Shown here: positions 8,171 to 17,792 of the stretch, in pieces
Numbering within the stretch: the first letter of the stretch is position 1
Layout: each line of letters opens with the position of its first letter
Source of the DNA: an uncultured Collinsella sp.
GTDB taxonomy: Bacteria > Actinomycetota > Coriobacteriia > Coriobacteriales > Coriobacteriaceae
Assembly: GCA_905197585.1 (NCBI GenBank)
Contig: CAJJZO010000013.1
Coordinates: 1-17,879, forward strand
Reading direction: 5' to 3'
Length of the DNA stretch: 17,879 bases
Position numbers and translations under genes: made by a program
Notes under the pieces: generated by a model
Database searches by the model: none
What the model was told of the DNA's origin: nothing
Seen by the model: only the letters and a program-made list of their open reading frames with translations

Positions 8171-8644
8171 TCAAGAAGAGGACCCCTTGTCCGGGCGCAT
8201 CTGTATTTCGGACATGTGTAGTGTGGTGCCGCGTATGTCGCATTTGAGCAGACAGGTGCGTGACGGTCGGCCTAGGATGCTGAGGTCGATACGATACGTC
8301 GCATGGCTGTCCGTGTACTCGACTTGCTCGGCGTTAATGGTTGCTCCGATTGCCAAATAAACGCCTAGCTCGGCATCGACAATCTTGAAGTCCTTTATCT
8401 TGACCTTGAACTCTTGATAGAGGGACGGGCTGTTGTAGTAGACGGTTCGGGTTCCGTCGGTGCACTCATCGGTCGTCTCCCATTTGACGACGGGCTGGTC
8501 CGAGCTGGCTATCAGCAGTTCTGCTCCAAAAGCTATGGCATGGGTGATGACAACCAGCAATGCCCAGCCGACAAAGAGATAGAGAACCACATATGCAACG
8601 GGGTGTTTTGAGCGGATGTTTTGGAGCGCGTTGGGGGCATTCAT
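8171..8644 (-). CDS. Small membrane-anchored protein of unknown function
   Basis: A 157-residue protein that I do not recognise. One hydrophobic segment at about residues 16-42 is probably a signal anchor; the remainder (about 45-157) is predominantly beta-like and would lie outside the membrane: VVKWETTDE, TRTVYYNSPSLYQEFKVKIKD, then YLAIGATINAEQVEYTD. Three cysteines (in DECTDG, SRTCLL and LKCD) could form disulfides. Translation signals are strong: GGAGGT 5-6 nt before the ATG and a minus-strand TATAAT about 35 bp upstream. It converges on dnaX (21-bp gap) and has visibly lower GC and more mixed codon use than its neighbours, which suggests recent acquisition or low expression. It is probably a real gene because of its start signals and coherent protein, but its function is unknown. 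Confidence 0.72.
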   Translation of the reverse strand: MNAPNALQNIRSKHPVAYVVLYLFVGWALLVVITHAIAFGAELLIASSDQPVVKWETTDECTDGTRTVYYNSPSLYQEFKVKIKDFKIVDAELGVYLAIGATINAEQVEYTDSHATYRIDLSILGRPSRTCLLKCDIRGTTLHMSEIQMRPDKGSSS

Positions 8645-8678
8645 GGGGCACCTCCAAATTACTATCTATGGCAATCAA

Positions 8679-8684
8679 ATTATA
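8679..8684 (-). promoter_or_regulatory. -10 element for the unknown membrane protein gene
   Basis: Perfect minus-strand TATAAT, with a start expected near 8671 and a leader of about 27 nt to the ATG at 8644. No matching -35 is seen at 16-18 bp. Confidence 0.5.
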
Positions 8685-8786
8685 CCCTGCCGCCATGTGC
8701 GCCGCCTCGAGCAGCGGTTCGGCATTTAGCTATTTAGTGGCGCACATGAAATGCCGGATTCGGCTCTACTAGATTGAGTGTGCGAT

Positions 8787-8821
8787 ATTATGCAACCTTG
8801 CATAATTCGACCTTGCATAAT
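8787..8821. repeat. Three TTGCATAAT boxes: perfect 9-2-9 inverted repeat plus a third direct copy
   Basis: ATTATGCAA (8787-8795), two-base spacer CC, TTGCATAAT (8798-8806), then a second TTGCATAAT at 8813-8821. The two direct copies share the 12-mer ACCTTGCATAAT at a 15-bp period. A 2-nt spacer cannot form a good RNA loop, so a dimeric DNA-binding protein site is the more natural reading. It lies between the divergent promoters of the unknown minus-strand gene and ybaB. Confidence 0.6.
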
Positions 8822-8902
8822 CTTTGAGTGCGGTTTGTATTGGAGGACATGTATATCGACTGAGGTAACACGTCCGCCCCGCTCTCTCGCCGCGCGCCGT
8901 GG

Positions 8903-8908
8903 TACGAT
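8903..8908 (+). promoter_or_regulatory. Weak -10 candidate for ybaB-recR
   Basis: TACGAT fits the loose TAnnnT pattern of high-GC Gram-positive -10 elements, about 75 bp before the ybaB ATG. There is no recognisable -35. Confidence 0.25.
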
Positions 8909-8983
8909 TTTTGAGTTTGAAAGTCCCGCCGTGCTCCGGCTGCCCTTGCAGCTCGGCGTGCGGCCGCACGTAAAGGAGCCATC

Positions 8984-9304
8984 ATGGCCGGTATGAACAT
9001 GCAGCAGATGATGAAGCAGGCTCGCAAGATGCAGGAGCAGCTTGCCGCCGCGCAGGAGAACCTCAAGTCCCAGACCGTCGACGCCTCTGCCGGCGGCGGC
9101 ATGGTCAAGGTGACCGTTAACGGCGAGATGGAGCTCGTCAACCTCACCATCGATCCCGATGCGCTCGATCCCGAGGACGTCGATATGCTGCAGGATATGA
9201 TCATGGCTGCCGTCAACGAGGCCGTCCGCGGCGTCAACGAGCTCGCCAACAAGCAGATGGGCGCCATCACCGGCGGCCTCAACATCCCGGGCATGCCGTT
9301 CTAA
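8984..9304 (+). CDS. ybaB: YbaB/EbfC family nucleoid-associated DNA-binding protein
   Basis: A 106-residue homodimeric DNA-binding protein thought to organise the nucleoid and often encoded beside dnaX and recR. The N-terminal helix [15 protein letters not shown], the [11 protein letters not shown] core strand, the LTIDPDAL segment, the long helix ([15 protein letters not shown]) and the Gly/Pro-rich tail ending GLNIPGMPF are all typical, and the length matches the family. The start is the first ATG of MAGMNM, with AAGGAG 5 nt upstream. It is 13 bp before recR and very probably co-transcribed with it. The family role in DNA repair together with RecR is suggested by genomic association and remains incompletely defined. 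Confidence 0.95.
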   Translation: MAGMNMQQMMKQARKMQEQLAAAQENLKSQTVDASAGGGMVKVTVNGEMELVNLTIDPDALDPEDVDMLQDMIMAAVNEAVRGVNELANKQMGAITGGLNIPGMPF

Positions 9305-9317
9305 GACACGCATATAT

Positions 9318-9914
9318 ATGAGTGCCAACCACAGTCTGCAAAAACTGCTCGATGAGCTGGGCCGTCTGCCGGGCATTGGTCCCAAGTCGGCCCAGCGCAT
9401 CGCCTATTACCTGTTGGAGGCCGACGCCGAGGAGGCGCGCCGCCTGGCCGAGGCCATCCTGGAGGTCAAGCAGGAGGTCCACTTTTGCAGCCGCTGCTTT
9501 AACTACGCCACGGCCGACGAGTGCTCCATCTGCCAGGACCCGATGCGCGATACCACTCGCATTTGCGTGGTGGGCGAGCCGCGCGATGTCCAGGCGATCG
9601 AGCGCACGGGCAGCTACCACGGCCTCTACCACGTATTGGGCGGCGTGATCAGCCCCATGGACAAGATTGGCCCCGAGCAGCTGCACATTCGAGAGCTGCT
9701 GGCACGCTTGGGCCACGAGGACATCCACGAGGTCATCATCGCCACCAACCCCAATATTGAGGGCGAGACCACGGCGAGCTATCTGGCCCGTACCATCAAG
9801 CCGTTGGGCGTCGAGGTGTCGCGTCTGGCAAGCGGCCTTCCCGTGGGCGGCGACTTGGAGTATGCCGACGAGCTTACGCTTGGCCGCGCCATCGAGGCCC
9901 GTCGCGCGATTTAG
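9318..9914 (+). CDS. recR: Recombination mediator protein RecR
   Basis: Works with RecO and RecF to load RecA on single-stranded gaps during recombinational repair. 198 residues, the normal family length. Helix-hairpin-helix region at about 10-30 ([20 protein letters not shown]), four-cysteine zinc finger C57-x2-C60 and C69-x2-C72, Toprim domain from about 81 ([14 protein letters not shown], with Glu87; ATNPNIEGE at 142-150), and the C-terminal region [20 protein letters not shown]. No Shine-Dalgarno sequence is visible in the 13 bp after ybaB, so translation probably depends on ribosomes arriving from ybaB. A strong hairpin begins 30 bp after the stop. Confidence 0.97.
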   Translation: MSANHSLQKLLDELGRLPGIGPKSAQRIAYYLLEADAEEARRLAEAILEVKQEVHFCSRCFNYATADECSICQDPMRDTTRICVVGEPRDVQAIERTGSYHGLYHVLGGVISPMDKIGPEQLHIRELLARLGHEDIHEVIIATNPNIEGETTASYLARTIKPLGVEVSRLASGLPVGGDLEYADELTLGRAIEARRAI

Positions 9915-9944
9915 GTGGCGAGCCTGCTCCTGCCGTATGTTTTC

Positions 9945-9990
9945 CTCACAGTCGCACGGGGTAGTCATAATTTCCCCGTGCGACTGTGAG
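9945..9990 (+). terminator. Transcription terminator after recR
   Basis: A perfect 17-bp inverted repeat (9945-9961 and 9974-9990; arms begin CTCACAGTCG and end CGACTGTGAG) around an AT-rich 12-nt loop, followed by TTTGTTG. The T-tract is short, but the stem is very stable. On the opposite strand the hairpin is followed by purines, so it is directional towards plus-strand transcription. Confidence 0.75.
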
Positions 9991-9993
9991 TTT

Positions 9994-10076
9994 GTTGTGC
10001 AACAAAGATGCTTCGTATCCGCTTATCGCATGGATGCTTCCGCTCGCATCCTTAATTTGCTCATTCGTTGCGCAAC
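9994..10076. repeat. Two copies of the palindromic motif GTTGYGCAAC 73 bp apart
   Basis: GTTGTGCAAC at 9994-10003 (inside a 7-2-7 inverted repeat TTTGTTG-TG-CAACAAA, 9991-10006) and GTTGCGCAAC at 10067-10076. The second covers the putative -35 (TTGCGC) of the following operon. The 73-bp distance is close to seven helical turns, so both sites would face the same side of the DNA. Confidence 0.45.
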
Positions 10077-10098
10077 CTTTTGGGTTCGCTGATACACT
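10068..10098 (+). promoter_or_regulatory. Putative promoter of the second kinase/FHA operon
   Basis: -35 TTGCGC (10068-10073) and -10 GATACACT (10091-10098), with 17 bp to GATACA or 19 bp to TACACT. The start is predicted at about 10104-10106, coinciding with an ATG at 10104 that is in frame with the downstream gene. Confidence 0.5.
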
Positions 10099-10120
10099 CA
10101 AATATGGATTCGAATGAATG

Positions 10121-10148
10121 CGCCGCTCCCGAGCGGCGTGTTTTTGTT
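10121..10148 (+). terminator. Terminator-like hairpin in the operon leader (possible attenuator)
   Basis: CGCCGCT-CCCG-AGCGGCG, a perfect 7-bp GC stem with a 4-nt loop (10121-10138 including the closing pair), followed by TGTTTTTGTT. It sits between the putative promoter and the ribosome-binding site GGAGGAG (10149-10155) of the gene at 10161, so it would end most transcripts unless it is bypassed. Confidence 0.6.
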
Positions 10149-10160
10149 GGAGGAGAACGC

Positions 10161-11066
10161 ATGCGGCCCGGTGGCACTCAGACAAAGCGCGGCGCCGCGG
10201 TGCGCATACGACGCCGACTGGGCTTGGCGCCGCGGGCGTACGCACTGCTATCGTGCTCGCTGGTGCTGGTCATAGCTGGCGTTTCTGCCTATGGCATGAC
10301 CGTGCCGTCCATGATGCAGGCGCATGCCGCACGCGAACCGCGCGTGGGGCATGAGGCCAAAAGCGATCTGGGCACCACGACTGGATATGCTTGGGCAAGT
10401 GTGGTCGGGCATATTGTGTTTGGCACCGACGATGCGGACGGCGCCGAGGCCCCGGACAACGAAGTCACGCTTGCCAATGGCAAAACCATCGTGCTCACCA
10501 ACACCAAGATCATCGATCGATTGTCCAACAATAGCGTGGCGGCAACGGTGAATAAGGTCGAGCAGCAAAAGGAGCAGGACGCCCAGCAGTCCGGAAAGCC
10601 CGGTAGCTCGGATACTTCTGGCTCCGGCTCGGATTCGTCGAGTTCGGGCGGCGGCTCTGGGCCGGGTTCCTCTGCCGGAGGGTCTGGAAACGGCGGCTCG
10701 ACGGGCGGCAACACTGACAACGATGCAAACTCCGGCGGCCTTTCCGCTGCTGAGGAAGAGAGCATTCACAGTTGGCTTGTGACCAAGTACAACATGCTCG
10801 ACGGCTATGTTTCTCGTGCCAATGACGTGGTCTCGACCTATAACTCTACGGGAGATCCCAGGCCGTGCGACAGCCTGGTCGGGGAGATGTTTGTCATTCG
10901 AGCCGAGTTCGGTCGTCAGACATTCTCGCCCCGGTCAAGGTGGTATCAGCAGTATGCCAATCTGTGGGGCTGTTACACCAACCTATGTCAATGGGTCGGC
11001 CATTACGGCGATGATGACGTCGCGCTCGGTAACTTCAACAATAACGTGGCGGCGCTTGCCCTATGA
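10161..11066 (+). CDS. Single-pass membrane protein with Ser/Gly linker, first gene of second kinase operon
   Basis: A 301-residue protein that I do not recognise. A basic N-terminus (TKRGAAVRIRRR) precedes one membrane segment at about 26-47, so the bulk should be outside the cell. Residues 60-143 form a first region (LANGKTIVLTNTKIIDRL), residues 144-193 are an almost pure Ser/Gly/Asn linker, and 195-301 form an alpha-helical-looking C-terminal domain rich in Trp, Tyr and Asn (SWLVTKYNMLDGYVSRAN; WYQQYANLWGCYTNLCQW) with cysteines at 236, 271 and 276. The start chosen has GGAGGAG 5 nt upstream; an in-frame ATG at 10104 (19 codons earlier) is the alternative if the mRNA is leaderless. Its stop overlaps the kinase start as ATGA, so the two are translationally coupled. 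It could be the sensor, partner or substrate of that kinase; this is inference from position. Confidence 0.82.
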   Translation: MRPGGTQTKRGAAVRIRRRLGLAPRAYALLSCSLVLVIAGVSAYGMTVPSMMQAHAAREPRVGHEAKSDLGTTTGYAWASVVGHIVFGTDDADGAEAPDNEVTLANGKTIVLTNTKIIDRLSNNSVAATVNKVEQQKEQDAQQSGKPGSSDTSGSGSDSSSSGGGSGPGSSAGGSGNGGSTGGNTDNDANSGGLSAAEEESIHSWLVTKYNMLDGYVSRANDVVSTYNSTGDPRPCDSLVGEMFVIRAEFGRQTFSPRSRWYQQYANLWGCYTNLCQWVGHYGDDDVALGNFNNNVAALAL

Positions 11067-12907
11067 TGACCGATCTTGCATCCACCACACCACAATCGCT
11101 CGGTCGCGATCCCATGGTCGGCCTGCGCCTGGCGCGTGTCGACGGGTTTGAGCCGGCCATTGCGCTCGGTCAGGACGAACTGCCTGCCTATCTGCGTCGT
11201 TTTACGATACTGTTTGCCGACGATGCCACCATGCGCCGTGGCGGTATCGGCCGCGTGACGCGTGCTGTCAACGCCCAAGGCGAGGGCGTAGCACTCAAAC
11301 AGCTCATCTTGCCGACGCGCGATGAGTTTGACGACGATGCCGCCCATGAGTCGCTGGTCGCCAAGTTCAAAGCGGCATTTCGCGAGGAATATGAATGCCA
11401 TCGCGCCCTTTCGGGCCTTAAGGGCTTTCCCCGCCTCTATGGCTGGGGCGAGGTTGACGGTGTGCCTGCAATTGTCATGGAATGGGTCGAGGGCGAGACG
11501 CTCGCCCGCTTGCGCTCGCGACTCGCCGTGGACGATGCCGGACGCCTATCGCCGCTTGTGGCGGCGCGCTTGGGGCGCGACCTGTTCGACCTGCTCTGCC
11601 GCATGAGCCTGGTGGGGGAGGGCTTTGTCCATCGCGATATCTCGCCCGCTAATATTATGGTGCGTACGGCGCGTTTACCGCTTGACCGGCAGCTTGCCGA
11701 GGGCACCTTTGACCTGTGCCTGATCGACTTTGGCTCGTCGCTGGCGCTCGAGCCTGCGTCGGCTGTGGCCGGTACCGGCGGCAAGGCATCCTTTACCGAG
11801 CGCTATGCCACGCTGCGTCGCGCGACGGTGGCCTACGCTCCGCCCGAGATGCTCACCGACGATATTCCCGACCTGCGCGCTTTGCGTATGTCGCCGGCGA
11901 TCGACGTCTATGCCGCGGCAAGCACGGTTTACGAGCTCATTGCCGGCGTCGCGCCATACGAAGCTGCGCCGAGCACTTCGGGCACCTCGGGTTCGCGCAA
12001 AAAGACGCGCGACATCGCCAGCCCCTACCGTCTCAAGATGGACACGCTGCCCGACTATCCCATTGGTGCCCATGCGCCCGGTTGCGATTTGACTCAGCTG
12101 CTTCGTCGTGAGCCCGATGTGGCGCTCGCCGCGGCTGAGCAGGCCCAGCAGTTGGGGCTTGAGCCGGATTCCGAGGAGCTACGCGATGCGCTGGCGTTTG
12201 TCGATGCCCAGCTGTTCGACGTGGTGATGGCCTGTCTGTCCAGCCATCAAAAAGATCGTCCCGAGCCGGCGGCGGTCGAGGCGGCGCTCTCGGCGTTTTG
12301 TGACCACTATGCACAAAATGTCGGTCGTTCGCTCCGCGGCGAGCCGCTCACGCCGTGCCCCATGGATGCGTCCGGCCGCGCGGTTCGTCGCGCGCTGATG
12401 GTCGGCGCGGCGGTCGTCTGTGGCGTGGTTTGGGCTGTGGTCGTGGTTTCGGCCGCGCTGCTGGCGTCGGGCGCTCGCGTGACGGCGACTTTGGGATCGC
12501 TCGTGTGGTCTGGGCCACTACCGGGTATTATTGCCGCACTGGCGTTGGCGCTACCAGGCATGGCCGGCGTTGCCGCGGGGGCACTTGCGCGCGATCGGCG
12601 CTCGGGGTTCCTGCAGGGTGTGCTTGCGCTTTCTGCCTGCGAGGCTCCGGTGCTGGTTGTGGCTGCATGTAGCGTATTTTCCCAACGCGCCGTGATGGGC
12701 GGCCTTGTTGCCGCTCTGGTTGCAACCTATACGCTTACGTGGTTTTTACTTGCGATGGGCTTTGCCTTTGAGCTTCCCGTTTCGGCACCGCGGCGCACAA
12801 AAGCCCAGATGGCGACTCCGCTTGCCGGTGGAGCCGCAGCTGCCCGTACTTTTGGCGGACCTGTCGAAGTATCGTCCGATTCTATTTCTACGACCAAGGA
12901 GGCCTAG
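11063..12907 (+). CDS. Ser/Thr protein kinase with four C-terminal membrane segments
   Basis: A 614-residue kinase. N-terminal residues 1-45 are of unknown role. Catalytic domain about 47-415: glycine loop RRGGIGRV (59-65), VALKQ (Lys79), a helix with REEYE (Glu near 109-111), FVHRDISPANIM (His190, Arg191, Asp192), LIDFGSS (222-224), YAPPEM (APE-equivalent 260-262) and AIDVYAAASTVYELIAG. All catalytic residues are present, but the HRDISPAN loop and a long insertion after the activation segment (about 300-345) make it divergent from PknA/PknB-type kinases. Four hydrophobic segments at about 445-468, 485-508, 520-540 and 546-568 follow, with short connecting loops and no outside sensor domain. 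The start ATG overlaps the previous stop; a second ATG follows immediately. The FHA gene starts 3 bp after its stop. Probably phosphorylates its operon partners, which is inferred. Confidence 0.9.
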   Translation: MMTDLASTTPQSLGRDPMVGLRLARVDGFEPAIALGQDELPAYLRRFTILFADDATMRRGGIGRVTRAVNAQGEGVALKQLILPTRDEFDDDAAHESLVAKFKAAFREEYECHRALSGLKGFPRLYGWGEVDGVPAIVMEWVEGETLARLRSRLAVDDAGRLSPLVAARLGRDLFDLLCRMSLVGEGFVHRDISPANIMVRTARLPLDRQLAEGTFDLCLIDFGSSLALEPASAVAGTGGKASFTERYATLRRATVAYAPPEMLTDDIPDLRALRMSPAIDVYAAASTVYELIAGVAPYEAAPSTSGTSGSRKKTRDIASPYRLKMDTLPDYPIGAHAPGCDLTQLLRREPDVALAAAEQAQQLGLEPDSEELRDALAFVDAQLFDVVMACLSSHQKDRPEPAAVEAALSAFCDHYAQNVGRSLRGEPLTPCPMDASGRAVRRALMVGAAVVCGVVWAVVVVSAALLASGARVTATLGSLVWSGPLPGIIAALALALPGMAGVAAGALARDRRSGFLQGVLALSACEAPVLVVAACSVFSQRAVMGGLVAALVATYTLTWFLLAMGFAFELPVSAPRRTKAQMATPLAGGAAAARTFGGPVEVSSDSISTTKEA

Positions 12908-12910
12908 GTC

Positions 12911-13849
12911 ATGGCATCTCAAGTTGAGCTCACCCCATGCGGGGCCATGTTTGACATCTTTAAGCGCGCGGCGCATCTGAGCCATATCGAGCTGTGCGGC
13001 TTGGTGCTTTCGTCCCGTCCGCTCGCCGACGGCCGCAGCCCGCAGAGCCGAGCCGCCGATCGCTCTTGGGTTTCCCGCTTTATCGTTCGTGCGCCGGTCG
13101 GCACGCTTCAGCAGCGCTACTTTGCCGAATACGGTACCTCGGCTGCGCGTATTATGTCACAACTGGCCCTGCGCCAGCGCAATCCCATGGACTCCACGGC
13201 TGTGATCAATATGGTGTGCGGTCCTGCAGGTGAACCGATGGTACGCGCGCTCGAAGAGTGCCACCAGGACACGAATCTCTATCGCAACGCGCTCGATCGC
13301 CTGTCCCAGGCGGCAGAACTCATGCCCGCCGAGCGCGCCGAGGCCGTGCTGGTGCTGTTTGTCGCCGTCGGTTGTTCGGCGGATGTGCGGTCCTCGGTGA
13401 ACTATGCCATCGACTACGCGCACGCGACCTGTGGCGGAGGCACATCCACGCCTCGTTCGCTTGGCATGTCGATGACCGCGGGCGAACGCGAACCCGCCCC
13501 GGCGCACCCCTTGGGCTTGCTGCGCATACAAAACAGTTTTGTCGTGAGCGCCCCGCGCTGGATTCAGCCGAGTGAGCAGGGTGTTGAGATTGGCGCGCTA
13601 GCCACTGGTGAGGGCGATATTACCGACGTCGGCGACGATGTCTCGGCCCGCCATGCCCATATCTGGTGCGATGCTCAAAATATCTGGCACGTCGAGGACT
13701 TGTCGTCCACCAACGGAACCGTGGTGGTAAACGGGGCCACGCGCGTCTGCATTCAGGTCGAGCCCGGCCGTTCCGCCCAACTCAATCCCGGCGACGAGCT
13801 CAAGCTCGGCGAATCCACTACCTACGCCATCCTCTTCGGTGCCCTCTAG
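12911..13849 (+). CDS. FHA-domain protein with unrecognised N-terminal domain
   Basis: 312 residues, no membrane segment. Residues 1 to about 180 form a helical-looking region that I do not recognise (FDIFKRAAHLSHIEL; RYFAEYGTSAARIMSQLALR; ERAEAVLVLFVAVGC). A short Pro/Ala linker leads to an FHA domain at about 203-310: VEIGALATGEGDI, VSARHAHIW (Ser245, His248), VEDLSSTNGTVVVNG (STNGT 266-270) and LNPGDELKLG. The usual Gly-Arg that contacts phosphothreonine is Gly228-Ala229 here, so ligand binding may be altered. AAGGAGG at 12896-12902 lies 8 nt before the ATG, inside the end of the kinase gene. As the third gene of the operon it is the probable reader of the adjacent kinase, but the missing Arg weakens that inference. 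Confidence 0.9.
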   Translation: MASQVELTPCGAMFDIFKRAAHLSHIELCGLVLSSRPLADGRSPQSRAADRSWVSRFIVRAPVGTLQQRYFAEYGTSAARIMSQLALRQRNPMDSTAVINMVCGPAGEPMVRALEECHQDTNLYRNALDRLSQAAELMPAERAEAVLVLFVAVGCSADVRSSVNYAIDYAHATCGGGTSTPRSLGMSMTAGEREPAPAHPLGLLRIQNSFVVSAPRWIQPSEQGVEIGALATGEGDITDVGDDVSARHAHIWCDAQNIWHVEDLSSTNGTVVVNGATRVCIQVEPGRSAQLNPGDELKLGESTTYAILFGAL

Positions 13850-13883
13850 CCAGTCCTGCCAAATGATCCCGGCAGTCATCCAA

Positions 13884-13897
13884 GGTAAACCTTTACC
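13884..13897. repeat. Inverted repeat GGTAAA-CC-TTTACC (possible operator)
   Basis: A perfect 6-2-6 inverted repeat, 35 bp downstream of the FHA stop and 40 bp upstream of the TACAAT element. It resembles LacI-type operators in half-site sequence, but the centre is CC and not CG. Confidence 0.35.
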
Positions 13898-13936
13898 GCC
13901 CGCCTATATTTGTCGAAATTACACTTAACGGCGGGG

Positions 13937-13942
13937 TACAAT
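13937..13942 (+). promoter_or_regulatory. -10 element of nifJ or its leader RNA
   Basis: TACAAT in an otherwise GC-rich context. Possible -35 sequences upstream are poor: TCGAAA with 18-bp spacing, or TTGTCG with 21 bp. Confidence 0.45.
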
Positions 13943-14175
13943 AAGCCCGCATGCGGATTTCCGTTGCGGGCGCTTCCCATCGCCGGGGCGTGCCCGGGAG
14001 CATCCGGCATGCGGCCTTTGCGGCGCTCGGTCATGTGCAAGACGGGCGGTCGGGTCTGTGGGGCGCATCAGTTGCCCCTCGCCTTGGCATGCCTTCTCTC
14101 CACGCCATGTACCTGCTGCTGAGTCCGCCTGCCAGATGATTGGAAGCAACAACGAAAATCCCATCACGCCAATAT

Positions 14176-14191
14176 CCCGGCGATCGCCGGG
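14176..14191 (+). repeat. 16-bp perfect palindrome upstream of nifJ ribosome-binding site
   Basis: CCCGGCGATCGCCGGG, 19 bp before the AGGAG. As RNA it gives a 6-bp GC stem with a GAUC loop. There is no T-run, so it is not an intrinsic terminator; it could be an mRNA-stabilising or regulatory hairpin. Confidence 0.45.
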
Positions 14192-14223
14192 GCCTGTATA
14201 CCTATATGAGAGGAGAGGGGTAT

Positions 14224-17763
<3,540 letters not shown>

Positions 17764-17792
17764 GTCTCTCACCGCAGGATCTGAGGGCTGAC

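Larger units (their letters stand above)
8645..8983. other. 339-bp divergent intergenic region, lower GC, with repeats and two putative promoters
   Basis: Separates the minus-strand unknown gene from ybaB. From left to right it holds a minus-strand -10 (8679-8684), an inverted repeat CGGCATTT/AAATGCCG (8720-8727 and 8749-8756, 21-nt loop, no T-run), the TTGCATAAT boxes (8787-8821), a plus-strand TACGAT (8903-8908) and the 14-bp palindrome CGTGCGGCCGCACG (8957-8970). The short reading frames here lack coding character. A four-codon frame follows a GGAGG at 8842-8846 (ATG at 8849), but the spacing of 2 nt makes translation unlikely. Confidence 0.55.
13850..14223 (+). other. 374-bp non-coding region with putative long structured nifJ leader
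   Basis: No credible coding frame: the short plus-strand frames begin at TTG 13910 or ATG 13951 without ribosome-binding sites. In order it contains CTGCC/GGCAG (13856-13875), the GGTAAA-CC-TTTACC repeat (13884-13897), a -10 TACAAT (13937-13942), a hairpin with stem GCCCGCA/TGCGGGC (13945-13971), CGGGCGG (about 14043-14049) that can pair with CCGCCTG around a GGGGC/GCCCC hairpin, and the 16-bp palindrome CCCGG-CGATCG-CCGGG (14176-14191). If transcription starts near 13949, the leader is about 275 nt. It does not match a riboswitch, 6S RNA, tmRNA or RNase P signature that I know. Confidence 0.45.

Noticed and set aside
8849-8863. Four-codon leader peptide (ATG TAT ATC GAC TGA) after GGAGG
   Set aside because: The spacing of 2 nt is too short for initiation, and no linked attenuator was found downstream.
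13951-14139. 62-codon plus-strand frame in the nifJ upstream region
   Set aside because: It starts inside the first predicted hairpin without a ribosome-binding site and has no coding character.
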